Of a stretch of 64,000 bases of DNA, positions 29,014 through 38,868 are shown one piece after another. The translations under genes and the position numbers were made by a program. The number at the start of each line of letters is the position of its first letter. Position 1 is the first letter of the stretch. The DNA lies in NCBI GenBank assembly GCA_963816065.1, contig CAWFJG010000029.1:62001-126000 (forward strand), given 5' to 3'. Origin of the DNA: Roseiarcus sp963816065. Lineage in GTDB: Bacteria; Pseudomonadota; Alphaproteobacteria; Rhizobiales; Beijerinckiaceae. Under the pieces are notes generated by a model. The model did no database searches. It worked only from the letters and a program-made list of their open reading frames with translations, and was not told where the DNA came from.

Positions 29014-30355
29014 ATGACCCATGGTTCTTCGCACGTCCGCCTCGCCCTCCTCGGCGCGGCTCGCTTCTTGGCGCGCCGCTCGGCCCCGGCGCAGACGCCG
29101 TCGAAGCCCGCGCCTCCTGCCCGCGGCCGCGCCGGACGCAGCCTTCGAGGCGCAAAAGGCGGCCTTCCTCGCGCTGCCCACTGCGACGCGCGTCGCCGCG
29201 CAGGACGCGCTCGTCTGGCTCGGGCTCTACAACGGAACGAGCGACGGCGAGTTCGGCAAGCGCACGCGCGATGCGATCGTCGCGTTCCAGGCCGGCCAGA
29301 AGGCGCCCGGCGACGGAGTCCTTTCCTCCACCCAGCTCCAGGGGCTGCTGGCGGCCGCGGACAAGGCCCGCGCCGCCGTCGGCTTCCAGACGATCGCCGA
29401 TCCCAAAACCGGCGCCCGCATCGGCGCGCCGACGAAGCTGCTCGGCGCCAAGAGCGGCGTGACGCTCGACTTCGCCTCGGACCCGGGCGGCGATCTCGCG
29501 CCTCTCTATGCGTGGCTGTCGGCGGACTCTCCGGGTCGCAAGGTCGCCTACAAGGCGATCAAGGCCGGCGCCTTCTTCGTCGTGTCCGGCCAGGACGGCG
29601 GCCGGAAATTCTATACCCGCTATGAACTGAACGGGGCGGCGGCCCCGCCGATCCGCGGCATTACCTTCAGCTATCCGATCGGCCGCGGCGATCTCGACCG
29701 GGTGGCTCTGGCGGTCGCCAACGCCTTCGTCGCCTTCCCGCCGCCCGGCGTTACGAGCGGCCCATCGTCGAGCGCCGGCGCCGCCCCGACGCCGCCGGCG
29801 CCGCAACCTCCAAGACCGAAGGCGACGGCGCTGATCGTTGCGCCCGAGCGCGCCCTGACCGTGCTCAGCCCCGCGGACTGCCCGAACCCGAGCGTCGGCG
29901 GCAAGCCGGTCCGGTTCGAGCGGACCGACGCGGCGACCGGGCTCGCGCTCCTTGCCGGCGACTTCGGCAAGACGACGGCGCCGCAGCACGGCGCCCTGGC
30001 GCCCGATCTCGTCGTGCTTTCCGCGGACGGAGAGCGCCTGGCGGCCGTCCCCGCCACGCTCGCCGGCGGGGCGCAGTCGGCGGTCGTCGCCTCGCTCGGC
30101 AAGAGCGCGGCCGGCGCGCCCGTCTTCGACCGGCAGGGCGGGCTTGCCGGGATCATCGCCCCGATCGCGGACGAGCCGAAACGTCTCGGCGGCGTCGCCC
30201 TCGCCGGTCCGCATGGCCTGATCGACGCCGAAGCCATCGGCGGCTTCCTTGGCGGCGGCGCGCTCACCCCGATTGCGGCGACGGCCCCGCTCAGCGTCGG
30301 GGCGATCGCCGCGCGGGAGAAGGCGTCGGTCGCGGCGGTCCTATGCGCAAAATAG
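29014..30355 (+). CDS. Peptidoglycan-binding protein with degenerate trypsin-like domain (frameshifted N-terminus)
   Basis: About 446 residues after one correction. The start at 29014 (MTHGSSHVRLALLGAA) gives a hydrophobic signal-like N-terminus; the frame moves by one base near 29110 to reach AAAPDAAFEAQKAAFLALP. The 1342-base span is 3n+1. A PG_binding_1-like repeat follows (QDALVWLGLYNGTSDGEFGK, RTRDAIVAFQ). A middle domain is unassigned, then a proline-rich linker (TPPAPQPPRPKA) and a C-terminal part resembling a trypsin-fold repeat. There GNSGGP is replaced by SAAGAPVFDRQGGLAG, so the catalytic serine appears to be absent. It likely acts as a cell-wall-associated or regulatory periplasmic protein. 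I do not recognise a named family for the whole architecture. Confidence 0.6.
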
Positions 30356-30359
30356 CGCT

Positions 30360-31160
30360 CTACCCGCGCTCGCCGCGGCAATGCGGGTCGATGAGGTCAG
30401 ACGAACCGACGGGCCACCACGCGTGCGGCAGGCCCATGTAGCTGACGAGGATCACAAAGTCGTCGTGCCCATCCACGGTCGCGCCGACGACGGCGATCGT
30501 CAGATTGGCCGGGTCGCGAACCACGCGCGCGAATTCGTCAAAGACGAGCCGAAAGGGTTCGACGCCCGCAAGATCCGTGCTCTGAACCCGCAGCGCCCAG
30601 ACCGGCTGGTGCGGAATGATCGGACCGATCAGCCGCCACTGATCGAGCGGCAACCCGGGCGCGGCCTCGGCAAGCGCGTGACGCGCCTCCTGAACGAGGC
30701 AGCCGATATGGATGTGAAGCTGGTCCTGACCGCGGACGATGCGGGAATTGACCACCAGCGCGATCCGGTCGCGCGCCGGCGGACGGCCGCCCGACGTTGC
30801 GATCATCCCGCGCGAGGCCCAGGCTCGGGCGAAATAATTCGGCGCCTCCGGCGATTGCAGGAACGGATCTTCGACGCCGACGCTCCTGCGGGTCGGCGAC
30901 AGGATCAGGTCGTTCGCCCATGGCGGACGCAAAAGGACGTGGCCGCCCGTCTGCCCTTCGTTGAGGTCGACGGCAAGACAGGGAAGCGGCAGGCCGGTCA
31001 GGCGCTGGTCGGCGACACAGGCGCCGACCACCGGCCAAAGGGCGTCGCGGTCGGAGACGATTGCGAAAGCAGCGCCGGCGGTGAGGGCGAGCGCGGCCAC
31101 GACGAGCCCGGCGAGCCCGATGAACCAGCGGCGCGCGCGAAACTGTGTCGAATTCGCCAT
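30360..31160 (-). CDS. cdh: CDP-diacylglycerol pyrophosphatase
   Basis: 266-residue protein with an N-terminal membrane anchor (WFIGLAGLVVAALALTAGAA). The HIT-like active site is QDQLHIHIGCLV (histidine triad-related), which defines the Cdh family that hydrolyses CDP-diacylglycerol to phosphatidate and CMP at the inner membrane. Other family signatures include VVNSRIVRGQDQ and a C-terminal GSSDLIDPHCR. The start overlaps the serB stop by one base (TGATG), so it is translated after SerB. It meets the upstream peptidoglycan-binding gene tail to tail, five bases apart. Confidence 0.85.
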   Translation of the reverse strand: MANSTQFRARRWFIGLAGLVVAALALTAGAAFAIVSDRDALWPVVGACVADQRLTGLPLPCLAVDLNEGQTGGHVLLRPPWANDLILSPTRRSVGVEDPFLQSPEAPNYFARAWASRGMIATSGGRPPARDRIALVVNSRIVRGQDQLHIHIGCLVQEARHALAEAAPGLPLDQWRLIGPIIPHQPVWALRVQSTDLAGVEPFRLVFDEFARVVRDPANLTIAVVGATVDGHDDFVILVSYMGLPHAWWPVGSSDLIDPHCRGERG

Positions 31161-32056
31161 CAGTCCTCGACGAACGCGCGGCGCGGGATTCCCTGGGCGT
31201 AGAGAAGCGCCGTGAGGCCGGCGTGATCGACCCGGGCGAGGGCCGCCGCGCCGACCTGGGGCTTGGCGTGATAGGCGACGCCGAGCCCCGCGGCGGCCAA
31301 CATCGCAAGATCGTTGGCGCCGTCGCCGACTGCGAGCGTCTCCTCGAGTCCCAGGCCCATGGCGGCGGCGGCGGCGACGAGCGCCGCCCGCTTGGCGTCG
31401 CGGCCGAGGATGGGCTCGACGACCTTGCCGGTGAGGCGGCCGTTCTCGGTCTCGAGCGTGTTGGCGTGGTCCTCGTCGGCCCCGATCAGGGCGCCGACCG
31501 CGGAGGTGAACTGCCGGAATCCGCCCGACACGATCACCACCTTCGCGCCGCGGGCGCGCATGGTGCGGGCGAGCGTGCGCGCGCCAGGGCTGAGCGTGAT
31601 CCGGGCCTCGAGCACCTCGTCGATCACCTCTTCCGGAAGACCTTCGAGCAGCTTGACACGCTCGCGCAGCGCCGGCTCGAACGCAATCTCGCCGCGCATC
31701 GCACGCTCGGTGATGGCGGCGACATGCGGCCCGACGCCGACCAGCGCCGCGAGCTCGTCGACGCATTCCTGGCCGATCAGGGTCGAATCCATATCCGCCA
31801 TCACCAGCCTCTTCTCGCGGCCCGCGAGCGGCTGGACGATCACGTCGACCGGTTTGCCGGCGAAATGCGCCGCGAGCGCGGCGCGCCGCGCGTCGAGGTC
31901 TCCGGTGACGACGAGGTCCGTCGCCACGCCCTCGTCGAGCCAGCTTCGGCGCTCGATCCCGCCGAGGGCTAGCGCGGCGCGGTCGACTAGGGCATCGGTG
32001 AGCGGCGCGCGCTCGGGGTCAGCGATCAGCGTGACGACAAGAACGGAAGCGGGCAT
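31160..32056 (-). CDS. serB: Phosphoserine phosphatase SerB
   Basis: 298-residue HAD-superfamily enzyme for the last step of serine synthesis, L-phosphoserine to L-serine. The catalytic loop is MADMDSTLIGQECVDE, with nucleophile D88 and acid D90. Motif II is VVIVSGGFRQFT, and motif III/IV is LAVGDGANDLAML. The first 80 residues are the ACT-like regulatory part usual in alphaproteobacterial SerB. It is divergent from miaA, a conserved neighbourhood in this order. Confidence 0.95.
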   Translation of the reverse strand: MPASVLVVTLIADPERAPLTDALVDRAALALGGIERRSWLDEGVATDLVVTGDLDARRAALAAHFAGKPVDVIVQPLAGREKRLVMADMDSTLIGQECVDELAALVGVGPHVAAITERAMRGEIAFEPALRERVKLLEGLPEEVIDEVLEARITLSPGARTLARTMRARGAKVVIVSGGFRQFTSAVGALIGADEDHANTLETENGRLTGKVVEPILGRDAKRAALVAAAAAMGLGLEETLAVGDGANDLAMLAAAGLGVAYHAKPQVGAAALARVDHAGLTALLYAQGIPRRAFVED

Positions 32057-32089
32057 GTGGAGTCCAGGCGGCGACAGGGGTTCGACGGC

Positions 32090-32992
32090 GTGAAGCGGAC
32101 GCTCCTCCTCGCAGGACCGACGGCCAGCGGCAAGTCCGCGGCGGCGCTAACTTTGGCTCGCGAATTCGGCGCGACCATCGTCAACGCCGATTCGATGCAG
32201 GTCTATGCCGACCTCAAAACCCTCACCGCGCGTCCGACGCCCGATGAGGAAGGGCAAGCGCCGCACCGGCTCTTCGGCGAAATCGACGGCGCGGTCAATT
32301 CCTCCGTCGGCTTTTGGACGCGCCGGGTGCGCGCCGTTCTCGACCGACCTGGCGACGGTCCGGTGATTTTCGTCGGCGGCACGGGCCTTTACTTCCGCGC
32401 CCTGACCGAGGGGCTTTCGGCCATGCCGGCCGTTCCCGAGCCGGTTCGCGCCGAGGTCCGGGAACGGGCCGAGGGCCGCTCGACCGGCGAATTGCACGCC
32501 GAACTCGCCGCCGCCGACCCCGAGACCGCCCGGCGGCTCAGGCCGTCCGACCGGCAGCGGGTGTTGCGCGCGCTCGAAGTGCTGGCCGCGACCGGAAAGC
32601 CGCTCGCCGCCTTCCAGGCCGCGCCGGGCGAGCCGGCGCTCGGCGCAAGGGAATGGCGCGGCCTCTTCCTCGCGCCGGACCGCGAGACCCTTTACGCCCG
32701 CATCGACGCCCGCTTCGATGCGATGATCGCCGGCGACGCGCTGGACGAGGTTCGGCGGCTCGCGGCGCGCAAGCTCGACGCCGCGTTGCCGGTCATGCGC
32801 GCCCACGGCGTCCCCCATCTCATCGCCCATCTCGAAGGGCGGCTTTCGCTCGCCGAGGCGGCCGAGCGCGCCAAGCTCGACACCCGCCACTACGCCAAGC
32901 GCCAGTTCACCTGGGCCCGCCACCAGTTGCCCGGGTTCGACTGGATCGCGCCGGAAGCCGCCATCGAGGTGGGAGCGAAGGCGCTCCGGTAA
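32090..32992 (+). CDS. miaA: tRNA dimethylallyltransferase MiaA
   Basis: 300-residue enzyme that adds dimethylallyl to A37 of tRNAs reading UNN codons. The P-loop is LAGPTASGKSAAAL near the start, followed by VNADSMQVYADLKTLTARPT, which binds tRNA and substrate. Other signatures are VGGTGLYFRALTEGLS and the C-terminal KRQFTWARHQLPGFDW. The start is taken as GTG at 32090 because VKRTLLLAGPT matches the family N-terminus and an AGGGG site lies nine bases before; an upstream in-frame start at 32057 would overlap serB's start. It is divergent from serB with only 33 bases between. Confidence 0.94.
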   Translation: MKRTLLLAGPTASGKSAAALTLAREFGATIVNADSMQVYADLKTLTARPTPDEEGQAPHRLFGEIDGAVNSSVGFWTRRVRAVLDRPGDGPVIFVGGTGLYFRALTEGLSAMPAVPEPVRAEVRERAEGRSTGELHAELAAADPETARRLRPSDRQRVLRALEVLAATGKPLAAFQAAPGEPALGAREWRGLFLAPDRETLYARIDARFDAMIAGDALDEVRRLAARKLDAALPVMRAHGVPHLIAHLEGRLSLAEAAERAKLDTRHYAKRQFTWARHQLPGFDWIAPEAAIEVGAKALR

Positions 32993-33042
32993 CGAGGGGC
33001 GGATTTAGGCGATGCTGGCCGCCTCGATCGCCCTCGTTTCTA

Positions 33043-33062
33043 TCCAACATCGTCATGTTGGA
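33043..33062. promoter_or_regulatory. Inverted repeat downstream of miaA
   Basis: TCCAACAT CGTC ATGTTGGA: perfect 8-base arms with a four-base centre, 51 bases after the miaA stop. There is no following T-run, so it could be an operator or a weak terminator. Confidence 0.4.
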
Positions 33063-33618
33063 CAATCCCATTCGCGGGCAAACCATGTCTCCGCGGCGCC
33101 GATCGAGCCTCTGGTCAGGACCGTGGAAGGCTTGGCCCATCCCAAGGGCTGGGCATTCGCCGGGACGAGCGGCGTGCGGGTGGACGATCCCACGCCGGTG
33201 AGTTGCGCCGCCCTTTGATCGCCGCCAAGCACAAACACGCAGCGGCCCCAGCGCGAGTGGGCGAAGCGCGATCCCCATGATGACGGCGAGGAGGAGCAGG
33301 GCGAGAGCCTGACCTTGGAGATCTGGAGCCCGTTGACGAGGCCCGCCAGCTCCGCAACGACCAGGAATGGCGGTCAAGGACGTCGCCGAAAACATCTTCA
33401 TGAGCATCGCGGTCGCGGCCGCGTCCTCCGCCATCACGGAGGCGACCGACAGGGTGATGGCGGACGACTTTCGACAGGGAGGGGGAGAACTGTCGATCGA
33501 GTTTGCCGAATCTGAGTCTGAGAAACGACGATCATAGTCGAGAAGGCGACATTTCAGGGGTCGCTCGTGGGTCGCTCGCGACGCGTGCGACCGCGACGAA
33601 GGGCGGGTCGCCTGTCTG
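33063..33618. other. Gene-poor stretch after miaA
   Basis: About 550 bases with no recognisable gene. A 56-codon frame at 33367-33537 (+), starting MAVKDVAENIFMSIAVAAAS, has a plausible composition but a poorly spaced ribosome site and no family I know. A second short frame at 33012-33218 is likewise unsupported. The region marks the change from the high-GC backbone to the lower-GC sugar-transport block. Confidence 0.4.
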
Positions 33619-34599
33619 TCAGCCGGGATACCAGATTCTACGCGGCTCGGCTGAGTCGCGCTGGTACGCCCAGGCGGCGTCGATCAGTCGCGTCAAATCA
33701 TAGCGGGGCCGCCATCCGAGCTCGAACTTGGCCCGACTGTTGTCCATCCAGTTCGAGTGGTAGCTGCTGGAGATGTCCAGGGAATCCAGTCCGCGAGTCT
33801 CCTTCAGATATGCGGCGACCGCCGCGTAATCGACAGGCTCGTCCATGCAGATGTTGTATAGTTTGTTACTGGCGACCGGATTATCGAGCACGGCGAGAAT
33901 TGCGGCGACCAGATCCTCGACATGGACAAAATTCCGTTTGAGCGGATTGCCGCGGGCGTCGCGGAGCAGCGGCACTATTCCCGCAGCATGGCAACGTTCG
34001 GCGATCTCGGGAGCGACAAGGGTGTTCCAGGCCGGCCCGCCAAACACATCGTCGCCGAAAGACAGCGAATAGCGAAAATCGTCCTTCTCCATGATCCAGG
34101 GAGCGCGCAGGCAGCAGGTGTTGATGCCGTACTGGATGGCAAACTGCGCCAGCATGACCTCCTCGAGAACCTTCGACAGCGCATAGCAACCAGGATAAGC
34201 GCGATGGGGCGTATGCTCGGTAATCGGTTCCTGATGATCGTAGAAGAAATGTCCAACCGCCGCATCGCCGCCGATCAGGATGAATTGCTTTGCGATTGCG
34301 CTCTGACGAAACGCCTCCAGCAGCCAGAAGAGTCCTTTGACTGTCACATCCATGACGGTTTCAGGGATCTCCTTGCAGGTCGCTAGATGCACGACATGCG
34401 TCACGCCAAGCATGGCGCGATCGACACAGCCGCGATCGTCGATGTTTCCTTTGACGACCTCTAGTCGAGAGGTCTCCGGGATTGCCCGGTTGTGACACAG
34501 CACCCTGATTTGCGCCTCACGCCACCGAAGGTCCGAGAGCAACTGACCGATCAGGTTGACGCCGACCTTTCCCGTGGCCCCGGTCACCAGCAGTTGCAT
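33619..34599 (-). CDS. NAD-dependent epimerase/dehydratase (extended SDR)
   Basis: 326-residue protein. The dinucleotide-binding motif is VTGATGKVG (G7, G10, G13), the catalytic YxxxK is Y139-K143 (CYALSKVLEE), and IDDRGCVDRAMLGVTHVVHL is the D-to-V strand typical of extended SDRs. The start at 34599 is preferred over 34620 because AGGAGAG lies five bases before. It is cotranscribed with the sugar permease and ATPase, so it probably acts on an imported sugar, sugar acid or nucleotide sugar. Uronate dehydrogenase-like or UDP-sugar epimerase functions are both possible. Base composition is lower in GC than the flanking chromosome. Confidence 0.82.
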   Translation of the reverse strand: MQLLVTGATGKVGVNLIGQLLSDLRWREAQIRVLCHNRAIPETSRLEVVKGNIDDRGCVDRAMLGVTHVVHLATCKEIPETVMDVTVKGLFWLLEAFRQSAIAKQFILIGGDAAVGHFFYDHQEPITEHTPHRAYPGCYALSKVLEEVMLAQFAIQYGINTCCLRAPWIMEKDDFRYSLSFGDDVFGGPAWNTLVAPEIAERCHAAGIVPLLRDARGNPLKRNFVHVEDLVAAILAVLDNPVASNKLYNICMDEPVDYAAVAAYLKETRGLDSLDISSSYHSNWMDNSRAKFELGWRPRYDLTRLIDAAWAYQRDSAEPRRIWYPG

Positions 34600-34655
34600 C
34601 GATCTCTCCTGTGCAACCATCGTCGGTCAAGTGCACGGCTGCGCTCGGCCGCCCT

Positions 34656-35654
34656 CTAGTCGCCCTGACGAAGATTGCGGATATGCTCGAAGGACACCGC
34701 GATTACGATGAAGGCGCCGACGAATGCGCCCTGCCAGAATGCGCTGATACCGAGAAGACCAAGGCTGTTGCGGATGACCTCGATAAGGGCCGAACCGACC
34801 AGCGCGCCGAAAGCCGTGCCCACTCCCCCAGCGAGATTGGCGCCGCCGATGACGGTCGCGGCTATGACCTGCAATTCCATGCCCGCGCCGAGATTGGTGG
34901 TCACGGCCCCAAGCCATCCCGTTTCGATGATTCCGGCGATGCCGGCAGAGAGCGCCGAAATCATGTATACCGCGAGCTTGACCTGCCGCACTGGCACGCC
35001 TGTCAAAGTCGCCGCCTTTTCGTTGCCGCCGATTGCGAAGACGTAACGCCCAAACCGTGTCCAGCGCAGCGTGAAGCCGGTGATCAATGCGAGGCTGAGC
35101 GTGTAGATGACCGGATTCGCAATCCCGAACACAAACGCTCCCCCGCCGAGAGAGAGGAGCTTCGCATGATCGGGACCGAACTGGAAAACCACGGTATTGT
35201 TGGAGGCGACCATTGCCAGAGAGCGCGCGAACGACAGCATCGCGAGGGTCACGACAAACGGAGGGATGCCGACATAGGCGATCAGCACGCCATTGACCGC
35301 TCCGACAAGCAGCGCCGTGCCCAACGCCGCGGCGATGCCAATCTCGATACTATAGCCGCTGTGCATCACGACGGCGAGGATCATGCTGCACAGGCAAAGA
35401 ACCGAGCCGACCGAAAGATCGATTCCCCCGGTGATAATCACAATCGTCATGCCGAGCGAGATGATCGCAACGAAGGTGAAGTTGCGCGTGATATTGAAAA
35501 GATTGTTGGGCGTGGCGAAGGAATTGGTCGCAAAGCTTAGAAAGACACACGCCGCGATTAGCGCCAGGAACACCCAGAACGCCTGGCGCGACAGGAGCCA
35601 GGAGACGTAACCGTGCTCCTGCTGTTGGACCGGAACATTGATCTCGACGGCCAT
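34656..35654 (-). CDS. CUT2-family sugar ABC transporter permease (RbsC-like)
   Basis: 332-residue membrane protein with about nine helices. Family signatures include ISLGMTIVIITGGIDLSVGS (about 66-85), the highly conserved RbsC/XylH motif. FAIGGNEKAATLTGVPVRQV is the cytoplasmic loop contacting the ATPase, and ATVIGGANLAGGVGTAFGAL is near the C-terminus. It imports a monosaccharide or related polyol with the ATPase and the divergently encoded binding protein. It lies between the ATPase (37 bases upstream) and the epimerase. Confidence 0.92.
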   Translation of the reverse strand: MAVEINVPVQQQEHGYVSWLLSRQAFWVFLALIAACVFLSFATNSFATPNNLFNITRNFTFVAIISLGMTIVIITGGIDLSVGSVLCLCSMILAVVMHSGYSIEIGIAAALGTALLVGAVNGVLIAYVGIPPFVVTLAMLSFARSLAMVASNNTVVFQFGPDHAKLLSLGGGAFVFGIANPVIYTLSLALITGFTLRWTRFGRYVFAIGGNEKAATLTGVPVRQVKLAVYMISALSAGIAGIIETGWLGAVTTNLGAGMELQVIAATVIGGANLAGGVGTAFGALVGSALIEVIRNSLGLLGISAFWQGAFVGAFIVIAVSFEHIRNLRQGD

Positions 35655-35691
35655 GGTTAGAACCTTGAATGAGGGCGCGCGGACGCCGACG

Positions 35692-36435
<744 letters not shown>

Positions 36436-36517
36436 GCCTGGGCCCGCCTCCCTTTCGGCGCGTGACGTGCGCGCATCTTTTTTCGTCGGTTGGACGCTTA
36501 TCGATCCGCACCTAACT

Positions 36518-36550
36518 AATCAAATATCGATCCTATGTTGATTGGTCAAC
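36518..36550. promoter_or_regulatory. Overlapping dyads near the sugar ATPase promoter
   Basis: AATCAA (36518-36523) pairs with TTGATT (36538-36543) across 14 bases, and GTTGA (36537-36541) pairs with TCAAC (36546-36550) across four. The region is AT-rich and about 80-115 bases upstream of the ATPase start. It is a candidate operator or promoter. Confidence 0.35.
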
Positions 36551-36712
36551 GTCTCGGCGCGCTTCAGGAAGCAGGAGGGACACGTTGAAATATATCGGCG
36601 CGGGCTCGGAAACAATTGCATGGCGGCCGGAGCATTGTTTGCCGCGGCTTTTTCGCAAAGACAGCAGCCGGCGGAAGTTCGTTTACAAATGTTCGCCGAC
36701 CGCACGGATAAA

Positions 36713-36749
36713 CCGTTCCTCAGATATGGACTGACCGTTCTTCAGATAT
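36713..36749. promoter_or_regulatory. Two 15-base direct repeats 22 bases apart in the sugar-transport divergent region
   Basis: CCGTTCCTCAGATAT (36713-36727) and CCGTTCTTCAGATAT (36735-36749) differ at one base, and their starts are 22 bases apart, two helical turns. They lie about 190 bases upstream of the binding-protein start in a 505-base divergent intergenic region (36436-36940). This is the arrangement expected for cooperative binding of a regulator to one DNA face. No regulator gene is adjacent. Confidence 0.45.
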
Positions 36750-36940
36750 TGTTTGACGAGACTGTTCGCCAAAGGCAAGAATGCCTTCGGGCGAACGTCC
36801 CCGGGGGATCTATCGTCAGGCCCTCGTTTCGACCGGTTGACGGGCGCCGTCGACCAAAGTCCGGCGACGCCTCAAACCGTCAGAGAAAAATTTGACGCTC
36901 CGAGAATTCTCGGATCTACGTCAAACAAGGGAGGAAGGTT

Positions 36941-37933
36941 ATGAAAAAGGTCGCACTCGCTTTGGCCGCTGCGGCGCTGACTCTGTCAGCAAATGCCGCG
37001 GTCGCGCAGAAGAAACAGCTCGTCATCGTCGTCAAGGGGCTCGACAATCCCTTCTTCGAGGCGATCCATCAGGGTTGTGAGAAGTGGAACAAGGAGAACG
37101 CCAGTTCGCCTTACCAATGCTTCTACACCGGGCCGGCGTCGACTTCGGACGAGGCGGGCGAAGCGCAGATCGTCGGCGATATTCTTGGCAAGTCCGACAC
37201 GGCGGCCGTCGCCATTTCTCCATCCAATGCGCCTATGATCGCCAATACGATCAAGTCGGCCAATCCGAAAATTCCGATCATGACCGTCGACGCCGACCTC
37301 AAGAAAGAGGATGCGGCGTTGCGCAAGACCTATCTCGGCACGGACAATTATCTGATGGGCTTCAGGCTCGGCGAGTATCTGAAGAAGGCCAAACCGAATG
37401 GAGGCACGGTCTGCCTGATTGAAGGCAACGCCGCCGCCGACAACATCCTGCGCCGCGCATCCGGCACGCGCAACTCGCTGTCAGGCAAGAAAGGCCTCGA
37501 GAGGCTGAAGGGCGAAGGCGGCTGGACCGAGATCTCCGGTTGCCCTGTCTTCACCAACGACGACGGGCCGAAAGGCGTGCAAGCCATGTCCGACATCTTG
37601 ACGGCCAATCCGAAGCTCGACGCCTTCGTGATCGAGGGCGGTTGGCCGCTGTTCGGCGCGCCGCAGCCATATCGGCAACTCACCGATCAGTTCAAGGACC
37701 GGATCGCCGATAAGTCGCTCGTGATCGTCGCGGCCGACACGATCGGCGACGAAGTCGCCATCGCCAAGGAGGGGCGCGTGAACGCGTTGGTCGGCCAGCG
37801 TCCGTTCGAAATGGGATACAAGGCCCCAACGGTCATGATCGACCTCATCGAGGGCAAGAAAGTCGACGATCCGGTATTCACCGGGCTCGACGAATGCACC
37901 AGGGAAACTGCGGACATCTGCATCCAGAGGTAG
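36941..37933 (+). CDS. Periplasmic sugar-binding protein (CUT2 / RbsB-like)
   Basis: 330-residue type I binding protein (Peripla_BP_4). Signal peptide MKKVALALAAAALTLSANAA, cleaved after AVA. The mature part begins KKQLVIVVKGLDNPFFEAIH, the standard CUT2 opening, and later has VDADLKKEDAALRKTYLGTD and VIVAADTIGDEVAIAKEG. Start preceded by GGGAGGAAGG. It is transcribed away from the ATPase-permease-epimerase operon, an uncommon split for this class. Four cysteines are present in the mature protein. The sugar cannot be determined from sequence. Confidence 0.9.
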   Translation: MKKVALALAAAALTLSANAAVAQKKQLVIVVKGLDNPFFEAIHQGCEKWNKENASSPYQCFYTGPASTSDEAGEAQIVGDILGKSDTAAVAISPSNAPMIANTIKSANPKIPIMTVDADLKKEDAALRKTYLGTDNYLMGFRLGEYLKKAKPNGGTVCLIEGNAAADNILRRASGTRNSLSGKKGLERLKGEGGWTEISGCPVFTNDDGPKGVQAMSDILTANPKLDAFVIEGGWPLFGAPQPYRQLTDQFKDRIADKSLVIVAADTIGDEVAIAKEGRVNALVGQRPFEMGYKAPTVMIDLIEGKKVDDPVFTGLDECTRETADICIQR

Positions 37934-37971
37934 GGCCTGCTGCGCCGCGATCGTCCGGCGTGCGAACGAGC

Positions 37972-37993
37972 GGGAGGCGTCAAGGCGCCTCCC
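37972..37993 (+). terminator. Stem-loop after the sugar-binding protein gene
   Basis: GGGAGGCG (37972-37979), loop TCAAGG, CGCCTCCC (37986-37993): a perfect 8-base GC-rich stem 38 bases after the stop. Only a mixed TATGATCGATTTG follows, so an intrinsic terminator is plausible but not classical. The remaining gap to 38424 holds no gene I can support; a 67-codon minus-strand frame at 38022-38225 has no recognisable features. Confidence 0.5.
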
Positions 37994-38424
37994 TATGATC
38001 GATTTGTCGCTCGAAAAGCTTCTACCTGCCGGTGGCGACTTTACGAATCGCGCGGAGTGACAACGTCCCCTCCGCTTTCGAATTGAGTTGTTCGCCGGGC
38101 AATCGGCGAACGACCAGCATTTGTGCAATTCGACTATTCATCGGATCAACCGGAAGGTCGGGCGCCGGATCGATTGCGGCTGTCTGACCGGCCTTGGCGG
38201 AGGCCAAGGGTAAGATTGGCGCCATCGGCTTTCCGTCTCACGCGGCTGCCGATGGGAATCTCGGCTAAGCCGCCGCCGGCCGCCCCGCCGCGGAACCGAA
38301 GCGCGTTCCCGAGCCCTGTCCGCAAACCGGCTTGCTCAAAACAGCAGGTAGCATTTTCTTGCCATTTGCCTCGGCCTATGTTCTCCTTTTATTCCAGGCA
38401 TCCCAGCAATAGAGACAACCGCCC

Positions 38425-38868
38425 GTGCGTCTCGAACCGGCCCCGCCAACAACGCCCGCTGATCCGTCGACGGAGGCGCGTGTGGCGCGCCTCGCGCGGT
38501 TTCAGCGGGAAGCACCTGATCGTCGACGAAACCTCAACCGCGGCGTGTCGGTCGCCGAAGTTGCCGCCCGGGTCGGCGTCGGCGAGATGCGCGTGGGCGC
38601 GAACATCCGCGACTCCGGTTCGTCGCCGCAAGCCGGCGCCGGCTTGCGGTCCTGGAACTCGATGCGTCCGCCAAAGCGAGCGCGTCCTACGGCGAGGCGC
38701 TGGCTTATCGCGCGAACTTTGCGACGCAGGATCTTAGCGACGTTCCGTTCGAGCAGGCGCAGGAGCCTCTCGTCCCGCTTCAATGGGGCGAGGGGTTTGG
38801 GGGTTTGCCGGCGTCGACGCCCGCCCGGCGGCGGATGGTCGCCCGGAAGACCCGCCGCAAGTCTCTGA
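38425..38868 (+). pseudogene. Disrupted gene with helix-turn-helix-like segment, unknown function
   Basis: A GTG-started frame encodes DPSTEARVARLARFQREAPD followed by NRGVSVAEVAARVGVGEMRV, which looks like a helix-turn-helix (the SVAEVAARVGVGEMRV part). After ANIRD the composition changes to a poor Arg/Ser-rich string. Another frame there reads AKASASYGEALAYRANFATQ followed by DLSDVPFEQAQEPLVPLQWG, which is much more protein-like. The gene is therefore probably frameshifted in the middle and returns to a C-terminus ending SPGRPAASL. A near-copy of that end (SPGKPAASL) occurs 155 bases later because of a tandem duplication. No function is assigned. Confidence 0.35.

Noticed and set aside
33367..33537. 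56-codon small protein
   Set aside because: Ribosome site spacing is poor and no family or partner is recognisable; mentioned only in the gap description.
38022..38225. 67-codon minus-strand frame
   Set aside because: No signal, motif or ribosome site; likely chance in a GC-rich gap.
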